NCBI RefSeq assembly: GCF_030519475.1
Contig: NZ_JAUMKD010000004.1
Coordinates: 211,501 to 275,500 of the forward strand
Direction: 5' to 3'
Length of the DNA stretch: 64,000 nucleotides
Origin: Micromonospora sp. C28SCA-DRY-2
Lineage (GTDB): Bacteria > Actinomycetota > Actinomycetes > Mycobacteriales > Micromonosporaceae
Shown here: piece by piece, positions 1-8,238 of the stretch
Layout of the letters: each line of letters begins with the position of its first letter
Position numbering within the stretch: position 1 is the first letter of the stretch
Made by a program: the position numbers and the translations under genes
Notes under the pieces: generated by a model
Databases searched by the model: none
Seen by the model: only the letters and a program-made list of their open reading frames with translations
What the model was told of the DNA's origin: nothing

Positions 1-603
1 CCCGGTCACCCCGGCCAGCAGCACGGCGGCCGCCCACACCGCCCACCGGGCGACCCGCTCCCGCGCGTACGGCAGGAAGACCACCAGCAGGATCCCGGCG
101 GCCAGCGCGGCGTTCAGCGCGTGCCCGGACGGGAAGGCGAGCCCGGCGGCCTGCGCCACCGGCTCGGGCAGGTCCGGCCGGGCCCGCCCGAAGAGCAGCT
201 TGAGCAGCGGGCCGAGCAGCCCGCCCAGCAGCATGGTGACGGCCACCCAGACCGCGAGCTGCCGGGCGCCGCGGCGGACCAGCCAGATCACCAGCACCAG
301 CGCGCCGAACCGGAGCGACATCGGCGCGAACACGTCGGTCCACAGGCTCATCAGCCGGACCCAGGCCGGATGGTCCACGGCGAAGCCGTGCAACGCGCCG
401 GCCACCGTGGTGTCCAGCTCGCGCAGCGGCGGCCAGCCGGCCAGGACCAGGAGCGCGAGCAGGGCGAACGGCACCAGCACCAGGAACGCCGCGGCGACGG
501 CGAGGGTGAGCCGGAGGCCGCGCGAGTCGTCCGGGTGCAGCCGGCGGCGTCGCCACGACGGCCGGGTCGGCGTCGGGAGGGTGCGCTGGCCGGGTGAGTT
601 CAT
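1..603 (-). CDS. PAP2-family membrane phosphatase (partial, C-terminus beyond the window edge)
   Basis: The first 201 codons are visible, starting at an ATG at 603; the frame runs open off the left edge. After a basic N-terminus come hydrophobic segments near residues 33-57, 97-109, 116-134 and 163-178. Motif C1, K-x6-RP (residues 135-143, KLLFGRARP), and the PSGH core of motif C2 (158-161) identify the PAP2/lipid phosphatase superfamily. The third motif (SR...H...D) would lie beyond the edge. Family members dephosphorylate lipid phosphates such as undecaprenyl or phosphatidyl phosphates at the membrane; the substrate here cannot be assigned. It is transcribed like the mycosin gene behind it, with 72 bp between them. 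Confidence 0.85.
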   Translation of the reverse strand, partial: MNSPGQRTLPTPTRPSWRRRRLHPDDSRGLRLTLAVAAAFLVLVPFALLALLVLAGWPPLRELDTTVAGALHGFAVDHPAWVRLMSLWTDVFAPMSLRFGALVLVIWLVRRGARQLAVWVAVTMLLGGLLGPLLKLLFGRARPDLPEPVAQAAGLAFPSGHALNAALAAGILLVVFLPYARERVARWAVWAAAVLLAGVTG

Positions 604-675
604 GGTCTCCGTTCTACCCAGCGCGGGGCGTGGTCAGGCGTTCCGTCCCGGACCGGTGCGGCCGGAGCGGGCCGG

Positions 676-2019
676 TCAGCGGCTGCCCCACTGCCGGAAC
701 CGGCGCACCATCAGCGCCGCGCCGGTGAGCAGGGCGACGAAGAGCGCGGCCCCGGTCCAGAGCCGCTCGGGCGTGGAGTCGTGCTCGGAGCCGGCCGGCC
801 GGGCCGTCCACTGGCTCTGCTGGCGGGGCGCGGTCCAGCCGCCCAGCGGATCCGTCCCGGCGCCGGCCGCCTCGGCCTCGGCCGAACCGGGTGCCGGGCC
901 GAACCCGACGACGCCCGGCGAGGTCTGGTCGTCCAGCGGGTTGCGGCCCGTCGGGGCCACCTCGGCGTCCACCGCCGCGACCGGGTCGACCAGGCCGTAC
1001 CCGAAACGGTCGTCCCGGCCGGTGGGACCGATGTCGCGGGCGGTGGCCAGCAGCCGGTTGACCACGTCGCCGGCGGACATCTGCGGGTAGCGGGCCCGGA
1101 CCAGCGCGGCGGTGGCGGCCACCAGCGGCGCGGCGAAGCTGGTGCCCTGCACCCGCCAGTAGCCGTCGCCGGGGCGGGCGCCGACCAGCCCGGTGGCCGG
1201 GGCGGTGAGCACGGTGGCGCGGCCGGTGATCGCGCCGGACCAGAGGTTCTCGCTGTCCCGCTCCAGGCCGGACACCGCTATCACGCCCGGCTCCCGCGCC
1301 GGGTACCAGACCTTCGAGTCGGTGGAGGTGGCCACGTTGCCGGTGCAGGCGACCACCACCACGTCGCGGGCGAAGGCGTAGTCGAGCGCGGCGGCCAGGG
1401 CCGGACTGTCGCCGCTGCCGCCGAGCGACAGGTTGATGACCCGGGCGCCGTTGTCCACCGCCCAGCGCACGCCCTTGGCGACGATCAGCGCGTCGTCGTA
1501 GCGGTTCTCGTCGTCGAGCACGCGGACCGGGAGGATCTTGGCGTCCGGGGCGAGGCCGACCACGCCGCGGCTGTCGTCCCGGCGCCCGGCGATCAACCCG
1601 GCCACCGTGGTGCCGTGCCCGACCGGATCCGGGTCGCCGCCGAGCGGGGCGACCAGGTCGAGGCCGGGCAGCACCTGGCCGGCCAGGTCGGGGTGGCTGG
1701 CGTCCACACCGGAGTCGATGACCGCGACGGTGACCCCGCGCCCGGTCGAGCTGCGCCAGGCGGTCTCCGCCCGCAGCTCGTCGAGCTGCCACTGCTCGTC
1801 GCGGACCTGGTCGGGGCGGGTCTGGCTGTCCGGCACGGGGGCGGCCAGCGGGAACGCCGCCGACGCGACGGCGGCCGAGGCGACCGGCCGGGCGGTGGCC
1901 GCGGCGTGGGCGGGCGGCACCGGAGCGGCGAGCGGCACGGCCGCGGCCGCGACAGCGAGCAGCGTCCGACCGGCGACCCGTCGCGCCGTCGGCGGACCGC
2001 TCTGCCGCACCCTGGTCAC
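676..2019 (-). CDS. mycP: Mycosin-like subtilisin protease (S8 family) of a type VII secretion locus
   Basis: 447 residues. An N-terminal signal peptide (hydrophobic 18-40) precedes an S8 peptidase domain with the triad Asp102 (AVIDSGVD), His135 (GHGTTVAG) and Ser294 (GTSFAAP), plus the oxyanion Asn228 (TGN). A Pro/Gly/Ala linker leads to a single C-terminal membrane helix (about 418-438) followed by basic residues. This signal peptide, protease and C-terminal anchor layout is that of mycosins, the membrane-anchored proteases of ESX systems facing the cell exterior. It lies 86 bp downstream of eccC on the same strand, so the two probably form one operon. The eccC and eccD neighbours make mycosin far more likely than a free subtilase. 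Confidence 0.9.
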   Translation of the reverse strand: MTRVRQSGPPTARRVAGRTLLAVAAAAVPLAAPVPPAHAAATARPVASAAVASAAFPLAAPVPDSQTRPDQVRDEQWQLDELRAETAWRSSTGRGVTVAVIDSGVDASHPDLAGQVLPGLDLVAPLGGDPDPVGHGTTVAGLIAGRRDDSRGVVGLAPDAKILPVRVLDDENRYDDALIVAKGVRWAVDNGARVINLSLGGSGDSPALAAALDYAFARDVVVVACTGNVATSTDSKVWYPAREPGVIAVSGLERDSENLWSGAITGRATVLTAPATGLVGARPGDGYWRVQGTSFAAPLVAATAALVRARYPQMSAGDVVNRLLATARDIGPTGRDDRFGYGLVDPVAAVDAEVAPTGRNPLDDQTSPGVVGFGPAPGSAEAEAAGAGTDPLGGWTAPRQQSQWTARPAGSEHDSTPERLWTGAALFVALLTGAALMVRRFRQWGSR

Positions 2020-2105
2020 ATTCTCAGCCGTTCCTCGGTTCGGAAAGACGACGATCGGAGATTACCGGTTCCACCCCCTCTTCCGGAGCCATCCGGCCGG
2101 ACCGG

Positions 2106-5100
2106 TCACGGTGGCGGCAGGTGAGCCAGCTGCACGAGGCGTACGCCCTCGCGCCGGGTCACCAGCCGACCGCGCCCGGGTGGCAACGGTCCAGGTCGGA
2201 CCGGACCGACCAGCGCCCCCTCGTCCGGGCTGCCGGCCATCACCAGCCCGGCGGTGGAGAGTTCCCGCAGCCGTTGCGCGATCGGCTCGTACTGGGCCCG
2301 GCCGGCGCCGCCCGAGCGGCGGGCGAGCACCAGGTGCAGCCCGACGTCCCGGGCGTGCGGCAGGTGCTCCTCCAGCGCCCGCAGCGGGTTGGCCGGCCCG
2401 CTGGCGACCAGGTCGTAGTCGTCCACCAACACGAACAGCTCCGGGCCCGACCACCAGGACCGCTCCCGCAACTGGGCCGGGGTGATCTCCGGGCCGGGCA
2501 GCCGGGCCTGCAGGTAGCCGGCGGCCGACTCGACCAGCTCGGCGGTGTGCGCGGCGGCGGTGCCGTAGCCGATCAGGTGCGGTGTCTCGATCGCGCCGAG
2601 CAGGCTGCGCCGGTAGTCGACCAGGATCACCCGCGCCTGCTCCGGGGTGAACCGGGTGATGATCGAGGTGGCCAGCGCGCGCAGGAACGACGACTTGCCG
2701 CACTCGGCGTCGCCGAAGACCACGAAGTGCGGCTCGGTGGCGAAGTCCAGCACCACCGGGCGCAGGTCCGCCTCGGCCACCCCGATCGGGAAGCGCAGCC
2801 CGGTCGTCGCGGCCAGGTCCAGTTCGGCGTACGGGAGCACCGGCGGGAGCAGCCGCACCGCGGGCGCGGCCGGGCCGGGCCAGCCGGCGGCCACCCGCTT
2901 GACCAGGTCGGCGGTGTCCGTACCGGCGGTGAGCTGCGGCAGCGCGGTGAGGAAGTGCAGGCTCTCCGCGGTGACGCCCCGGCCGGGGCTCTGCTCCGGC
3001 ACGTTCGCCGCGGCCCGCCGGGCCAGCAGCGAGTCGGCCGGGTCACCGAGGCGCAGCTCCAGCCGGGAACCGAAGAGGTCCCGGATGGCCGGCCGGAAGT
3101 CCAGCCAGCGCAGCGCGGTCGCCACCACGTGCACCCCGTACGACAGCCCGCGGGTGGCCAGGTCGGTGACCAGCGGCTCCAGGTCGTCGTACTCGCCGCG
3201 CACGGTGGCCCAGCCGTCGACCACCAGGAAGACGTCGCCGAACGGGTCGGCGGTCGGCTGGCCGGTGCCGGCCGCCGCGGCCCGGCGCTGCCGCCAGGCG
3301 GCCATCGACTCCACGCCCAGCTCAGCGAAGCGGCGTTCGCGCTCCGCCAGCAGGGTGGCGATCTCGCCGACCGTACGCCGGACGGCCGTCGGGTCGGTGC
3401 GCCCGGCGACGCCGCCGACGTGCGGCAGGTCGCGGAGCGTGCCCAGCCCGCCGCCGCCGAAGTCGAGGCAGTAGACCTGCACCTCGGCCGGGGTGTGGGT
3501 GAGCGCCAGCGCGCAGATCAGCGTGCGCAGCGCCGTCGACTTGCCGCTCTGCGGCGCACCGACCACCGCCACGTGCCCGGCGGCCCCGTCCAGCGCCAGC
3601 CAGAGCAGGTCGCGCCGCTGCTCGAACGGCTTGTCGACCACCGCGACCGGCACCTGGAGCGCGCCCTGGAGCTCCGGGTTGCCGACGCCGAGCCCGCGCG
3701 CCGGATCGACGGTGGCCGGGCCGAGCAGCTCGTCCAGCGCCGGCGGGCGGCCCAGCGGCGGGAGCCAGACCTGGTGCGCCGGCGGGCCCTGTCCGGCCAG
3801 CCGGCCGACCAGCAGGTCGAGCAGGCTCTCCGCGCCGTCCTCCGCGGCGGCGGGCGGGGTGGCCGGCCCGGTCGGCTCGGGCGCCGGCAGGTAGTGGGTG
3901 GAGAAGGCGAGCAGGCGCGGGGCACCGGAGCCGCCGGCGCCGGCGGCGACCGCCCGGCGCACCGCCCCGGAGACGTACGCGGCCTTGAACCGGACCAGCG
4001 GTTCGGTGCCGAAGCGCAGGTAGCCGTGGCCGGGCGAGCGGGGCAGCTCGTGCGCGTCCGGCACCCCGAGCACCGTCCGGGACTCCAGCGCGGAGAAGGT
4101 CCGCAACCCGATCCGGTACGACAGGTGGGTGTCGAGTCCGCGTAGCCGCCCCTCCTCCAACCGCTGGCTCGCCAGCAGCAGGTGCACGCCGAGCGACCGG
4201 CCCAGCCGGCCGATCTGCACGAACAGGTCGATGAAGTCCGGCTTGGCCGAGAGCAGCTCGGAGAACTCGTCACAGATCAGCAGCAGCGAGGGCAGCGGGG
4301 CGAGCGGGGTGCCGGCGGCCCGGGCCCGTTCGTAGTCGCGCAGGCTGGCGAAGTTGCCGGCCCGGCGGAGCAGCTCCTGGCGGCGGACCAGCTCGCCGTT
4401 GATGGCGTCGACCATCCGGTCGACCAGTGGCAGCGCGTCGGCCAGGTTGGTGATCACCGCGGCGGTGTGCGGCAACCGGTCGAAGGAGGCGAAGGTCGCC
4501 CCGCCCTTGAAGTCGACCAGGACGAAGTTGAGCTGCTCCGAGCTGTGCGTGGCGGCCAGCCCGAGCACCAGGGTGCGCAGCAGCTCGGACTTGCCCGAGC
4601 CGGTGGCCCCGATCAGCAGGCCGTGCGGGCCCATCCCGTCCTGGGCGGACTCCTTGAGGTCGAGTTCGATCGCGCCGCCGTCGGTGCCCACCCCGATCGG
4701 CACCCGCAGCCGTTCACGCGCCGACCGGGGCGCCCAGCCCTGCTCGGCGGTGAAGCTCTCCGGGTCGCCGAGCCCGAGCAGCTCGGGCAGTCCGGGCTCG
4801 GCGCCGGGCGGGGCGTCCGGGCCGCGCGGGGTGCCGGCCAGCCGCAGCGGCGCCAGCCGGCGGGCGACCGCCTCGGCGTCGGCCGGCTCCAGCCGGTCGG
4901 CGGTGCCCACCTCGACGTGCCCGTCCGCCGAGTGCGAGTGCAGCCGGCCGTCGCGCAGTTCGAGCAGCAGCGCGAACCGGTCCAGCAGCCGGGGCGGCGC
5001 GGTGTCCAGGTCGATGACGGTCACCGCGTCGATGCCGCCGTCGCCGGTCAGGTCGGTGGCCCCGGTGAGGTCGCCGCCGTCGAGCAGCACCACCACGTGC

Positions 5101-6041
5101 GGCCCGTCGGTGGCCGGCCCGGCCGGGCTGAACCGGGACCGGCTGGCCAGTACGTCGTCGAGCAGCCGTTCCAACTCGGCGGCGGCGCTGGTGACCAGCC
5201 GCACCGGGCCGAGCGCGTCGGTACGGGCGGGGTGGTGGGCGTGCGGCAGCCACTTCACCCACTCCCAGGCGGCCCGCCGCTCGGGCCCGGCGCAGACCGC
5301 GACGAGCAGCTCGTCGGGGGCGTGGAAGACGGCGAGCTGGGTGAGCATCGCGCGGGCCAGCGCCCGGCCGTCGGCGGTCGGGACGGCCTTGACGTACACC
5401 CGGGCGAAGCTGCGCAGCGACAGTGCCACCGGCAGGTCGGGCACCACCGAGTACGCGTCCAGGAAGCGGCGCAGCGCCCCGGCGGTCATCGGCTCCAGCT
5501 CCTCCAGCGGCCGGGTGACCGGCGGCACCAGCGGGGTGGCCAGGGTCTGCGGCCCGACCGCGACCCGGACCACCGCGAAGTCCGGGTCGGCGGGCCGGCG
5601 TTCCCAGACCCGGTGGCTCTCCACTGTCGACCAGAGCCGGCCCGGGTCCGGGTGCCGGTAGTAGAGCCCGGCGCGCTGCTGGCCGGCGGTCTGCCGGACC
5701 CGGCGCCGCAGCGTGGTCAGGTGCCGCAGGTACTCCCGGCGGGCGGCCATCATCTCCGACTTCTTCGGGGTGCCGGCGGCGCTGCCCCAGGAGGTCACCA
5801 GCATGGCCAGCGAGGAGAGGCCGAACATGCCGCCGACCACGTACGAGTAGGCCCCACCGCCGCGGCCGAACATCATCGCCATGGCCACCGTGCCGCCGAG
5901 CATCGGCAGCACCATCAGCAGCTGCTGCCAGCGCCCGCCGGTGACCGGCGGGATCTCCGGCGGCGCCTCCACCGGCAGCTCGCCGACCGGGATCTCCGGC
6001 GCCGGGCGGCGGGGTGGCCGCTTGATGACGACAGTGGACAC
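2106..6041 (-). CDS. eccC: Type VII secretion ATPase EccC (FtsK/SpoIIIE, three ATPase modules)
   Basis: I place the start at GTG 6041 (VSTVVIKRPPRRP) because AGGAGG lies about five bases upstream; this gives 1311 residues. A longer frame to 6149 would run into the divergent eccD start. After a Pro-rich N-terminus with two membrane helices (about 40-85) come three FtsK/SpoIIIE modules. All three Walker A motifs are intact (GATGSGKS near 484, GAPQSGKS near 834, GDAECGKS near 1116), with Walker B stretches such as VLVDFKGG and VILVDY. Single-chain EccC of this length drives substrate export through the EccBCDE channel. No EsxA/EsxB, EccB or EccE gene is visible here. It diverges from eccD across about 100 bp. 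Confidence 0.94.
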   Translation of the reverse strand: MSTVVIKRPPRRPAPEIPVGELPVEAPPEIPPVTGGRWQQLLMVLPMLGGTVAMAMMFGRGGGAYSYVVGGMFGLSSLAMLVTSWGSAAGTPKKSEMMAARREYLRHLTTLRRRVRQTAGQQRAGLYYRHPDPGRLWSTVESHRVWERRPADPDFAVVRVAVGPQTLATPLVPPVTRPLEELEPMTAGALRRFLDAYSVVPDLPVALSLRSFARVYVKAVPTADGRALARAMLTQLAVFHAPDELLVAVCAGPERRAAWEWVKWLPHAHHPARTDALGPVRLVTSAAAELERLLDDVLASRSRFSPAGPATDGPHVVVLLDGGDLTGATDLTGDGGIDAVTVIDLDTAPPRLLDRFALLLELRDGRLHSHSADGHVEVGTADRLEPADAEAVARRLAPLRLAGTPRGPDAPPGAEPGLPELLGLGDPESFTAEQGWAPRSARERLRVPIGVGTDGGAIELDLKESAQDGMGPHGLLIGATGSGKSELLRTLVLGLAATHSSEQLNFVLVDFKGGATFASFDRLPHTAAVITNLADALPLVDRMVDAINGELVRRQELLRRAGNFASLRDYERARAAGTPLAPLPSLLLICDEFSELLSAKPDFIDLFVQIGRLGRSLGVHLLLASQRLEEGRLRGLDTHLSYRIGLRTFSALESRTVLGVPDAHELPRSPGHGYLRFGTEPLVRFKAAYVSGAVRRAVAAGAGGSGAPRLLAFSTHYLPAPEPTGPATPPAAAEDGAESLLDLLVGRLAGQGPPAHQVWLPPLGRPPALDELLGPATVDPARGLGVGNPELQGALQVPVAVVDKPFEQRRDLLWLALDGAAGHVAVVGAPQSGKSTALRTLICALALTHTPAEVQVYCLDFGGGGLGTLRDLPHVGGVAGRTDPTAVRRTVGEIATLLAERERRFAELGVESMAAWRQRRAAAAGTGQPTADPFGDVFLVVDGWATVRGEYDDLEPLVTDLATRGLSYGVHVVATALRWLDFRPAIRDLFGSRLELRLGDPADSLLARRAAANVPEQSPGRGVTAESLHFLTALPQLTAGTDTADLVKRVAAGWPGPAAPAVRLLPPVLPYAELDLAATTGLRFPIGVAEADLRPVVLDFATEPHFVVFGDAECGKSSFLRALATSIITRFTPEQARVILVDYRRSLLGAIETPHLIGYGTAAAHTAELVESAAGYLQARLPGPEITPAQLRERSWWSGPELFVLVDDYDLVASGPANPLRALEEHLPHARDVGLHLVLARRSGGAGRAQYEPIAQRLRELSTAGLVMAGSPDEGALVGPVRPGPLPPGRGRLVTRREGVRLVQLAHLPPP

Positions 6042-6142
6042 CCGACCTCCTGACTGCGCACGGTGACCCGAGCCTGGCTCATGGTAGGTAAAGTCCTGTC
6101 GTCCGCGCAGCCACCAACCCCGCTCGATATGGAGATCGGTCG

Positions 6143-7543
6143 ATGACAATCGGGTTGGCCCGGGTCACCATCAGCGCCCCGCAACGGCGGGTGGACGTCG
6201 CGCTGCCCGAGCAGGTTCCCCTGGCCGAGCTGCTGCCCGAGGTGTTGCGGCACGCCGGCGAGGGGCTGGCCGACGACGGGGAACGGCACGGCGGCTGGGT
6301 GCTGCGGCGTACCGACGGGGCGGTGCTGGCGACCGCGCAGGCGCTGCTGCCGCAGGGCGTCCGGGACGGCGAGGTGCTGCACCTGGTGCCGGCCCGGGCC
6401 GAGTGGCCCGAGCTGGAGTACGACGACGTGGTGGAGGCGATCGCGGACGGCGCCCGGCGGCGGGGCGGGGCCTGGTCGCCCGGTGCCACCCGGGCCACCG
6501 TGCTGGCCGGCGCGGCGGTGCCGCTGGCGGTGGGGCTGCTCGCCGTGCTCGCGGGCGGTCCGGCGCGCGGGGCCGGCTGGCCCGCCGCGGCCGTGGTGGC
6601 GCTGCTGCTCACCCTGGCCGGCACCGTGGCGTCCCGGGCGCACGGGGACGGCCCGGTCGGGGCCACCCTGGGCGGCTACGCGCTGCCGTACGCGGCGGCG
6701 GCCGGCGCCCTCGCGGTCAGCACCGGCGACCCGGTCGGCCCGCTCGCCCCGGTGCGCTGGCTGGGCGCGCCGGAACTGCTGGCCGGCTCGGTGGCGCTGC
6801 TGCTGGTGTCGGTGCTCGGGCTGGTCGGCGTCGCCACCCGGCTGCGGGTCTTCGTGGCCGGCGCGGTGGTGGGGATGGCCGGCGCGCTGGCCGCGCTCGG
6901 CGGGCTGCTGCTCGACCCGGCCGGCACCGCCGCCGTGCTGCTCTGCGTCCTGGTCTTCGCCGTCGGGGCGGTGCCGCTGCTGGCCATCCGGCTGGGCAAG
7001 GTGCCGCTGCCGCCGATCACCCTGCCCACCGACGCCCCCGGCGGCGCCGAGCGGGTCCGGGACCTGCCCGACCGGGGCCGGGTCTACGCGGCGGTGGCCC
7101 GCACCGAGGAGATGCTGACCGGGATGCTGCTCGGGCACGCGGTGCTGGCGGCGGCCGCCGCGCTGGTGCTCGGGGTGGCCGGCGGGACCGCCGGGCGGGT
7201 GCTCGTCGCGGTCGCCGGGGCCGTGCTGCTGCTGCGCTCCCGGCTCTTCGTGGCGCTGCGGCACCGGGTGCCGACGGTGGTCGCCGGGCTCGCCGGGTAC
7301 GCCGTGCTGGGCGCCGTGCTCGCCGCGCGGTCCGGGCCGGCGGGCCGGCTGGTGCTGGTCGCCGGCGGCCTGGCCCTGGCCCTGCTCGCCGTGGCCGCGG
7401 GCAGCACGTACGCGCGCCGGCCGGTCTCGCCGTACCTCGGCCGGATCGCCGACCTGACCGACACCGCGCTGGTGGTCTCGGTGGTGCCGGTCGCCTGCGC
7501 GGTGCTCGGCCTGTACGAACGGGCCCGGGGGCTGCTCGGCTGA
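6143..7543 (+). CDS. eccD: Type VII secretion integral membrane protein EccD
   Basis: 466 residues. Residues 1-85 form a polar ubiquitin-like domain (TIGLARVTISAPQRRVDVAL at the start), followed by about eleven Ala/Leu/Val-rich membrane helices from about 118 to 464, with one cytosolic loop of charged residues (about 280-315). This is the EccD layout, the membrane pore scaffold of type VII secretion. The ATG at 6143 has GGAG about eight bases upstream. The gene diverges from eccC, whose product is its partner in the channel, so the intervening 100 bp probably controls both halves. Confidence 0.9.
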   Translation: MTIGLARVTISAPQRRVDVALPEQVPLAELLPEVLRHAGEGLADDGERHGGWVLRRTDGAVLATAQALLPQGVRDGEVLHLVPARAEWPELEYDDVVEAIADGARRRGGAWSPGATRATVLAGAAVPLAVGLLAVLAGGPARGAGWPAAAVVALLLTLAGTVASRAHGDGPVGATLGGYALPYAAAAGALAVSTGDPVGPLAPVRWLGAPELLAGSVALLLVSVLGLVGVATRLRVFVAGAVVGMAGALAALGGLLLDPAGTAAVLLCVLVFAVGAVPLLAIRLGKVPLPPITLPTDAPGGAERVRDLPDRGRVYAAVARTEEMLTGMLLGHAVLAAAAALVLGVAGGTAGRVLVAVAGAVLLLRSRLFVALRHRVPTVVAGLAGYAVLGAVLAARSGPAGRLVLVAGGLALALLAVAAGSTYARRPVSPYLGRIADLTDTALVVSVVPVACAVLGLYERARGLLG

Positions 7544-7559
7544 GCGGCCCCCGGGCCCG
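7520..7559. terminator. GC hairpin at the eccD / ppa convergent junction
   Basis: A perfect 13-bp inverted repeat (7520-7532 and 7547-7559) with a 14-base loop spans the eccD stop codon and lies between convergent eccD and ppa. There is no T tract, which is common for actinomycete terminators. It may act for both genes. Confidence 0.5.
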
Positions 7560-7577
7560 GTTCGACGTCGTGGTGGG

Positions 7578-8084
7578 TCAGTGCCCGGTCTCGCCGCGCT
7601 CCTCGGCCTCCTTGGCGCGCTGGTACGACGCCCGGATCTCGGCCTCGGCCTCGGTCCGCCCGACCCAGGTGGCGCCTTCGACCGACTTGCCCGGTTCGAG
7701 GTCCTTGTACACCTCGAAGAAGTGCTGGATCTCCAGCCGGTCGAACTCGCCCAGGTGGTGGATGTCGCGCAGGTGCTCCTGGCGCGGGTCCTCGTAGGGG
7801 ACGCAGAGGACCTTGTCGTCGCCGCCCTTCTCGTCCGTCATTCGGAACATGCCGATGGTGCGGCAGCGGATCAGGCAGCCGGGGAAGGTCGGCTCGGGGA
7901 CCAGCACCAGCGCGTCCAGCGGGTCGCCGTCCTCGCCGAGGGTGCCCTCGATGAAGCCGTAGTCCGCCGGGTACTGCGTGGAGGTGAAGAGGGTACGGTC
8001 CAGCCGGATCCGGCCGGTCGCGTGGTCGACCTCGTACTTGTTGCGGTGACCCTTCGGGATCTCAACCGTCACGTCGAAATCCAT
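7578..8084 (-). CDS. ppa: Inorganic pyrophosphatase (soluble, family I)
   Basis: 168 residues from the ATG at 8084 (MDFDVTVEIPKG); GAGGGA lies eight bases upstream, which favours it over a GTG two codons earlier. The protein has the family I fold signatures: KGHRNKYEVD near the N-terminus and the metal-binding D-x-D-P-L-D signature (DGDPLDALVLV). It hydrolyses pyrophosphate to two phosphates in the cytosol and so pulls biosynthetic reactions forward. It diverges from dacB across about 150 bp, the same pairing as in mycobacteria (from memory, Rv3628c/Rv3627c). Confidence 0.96.
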   Translation of the reverse strand: MDFDVTVEIPKGHRNKYEVDHATGRIRLDRTLFTSTQYPADYGFIEGTLGEDGDPLDALVLVPEPTFPGCLIRCRTIGMFRMTDEKGGDDKVLCVPYEDPRQEHLRDIHHLGEFDRLEIQHFFEVYKDLEPGKSVEGATWVGRTEAEAEIRASYQRAKEAEERGETGH

Positions 8085-8238
8085 CTGCACGCTCCCTCGT
8101 TTGCCCACGCTGGCTAACGGAAACCACCGGCGCCGACCGGGTGCGGGCGAATGCCCACCCACCGGCTCCGGCCACCGCATAGTGTTCGGACCGAAGTAGT
8201 GTCACCCAGACCGGATTTCGTGGGGGGAGGAGGGGGTC

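Noticed and set aside
614..1792. 392-codon minus-strand frame overlapping mycP
   Set aside because: Arg/Gly-rich out-of-frame shadow of the mycosin gene; no motifs or ribosome-binding site.
4182..6053. Long plus-strand open frame (over 600 codons) opposite eccC
   Set aside because: Antisense to a clear three-ATPase protein; composition is Gly/Arg/Gln low complexity with no domain, an effect of very high GC content that removes stops.
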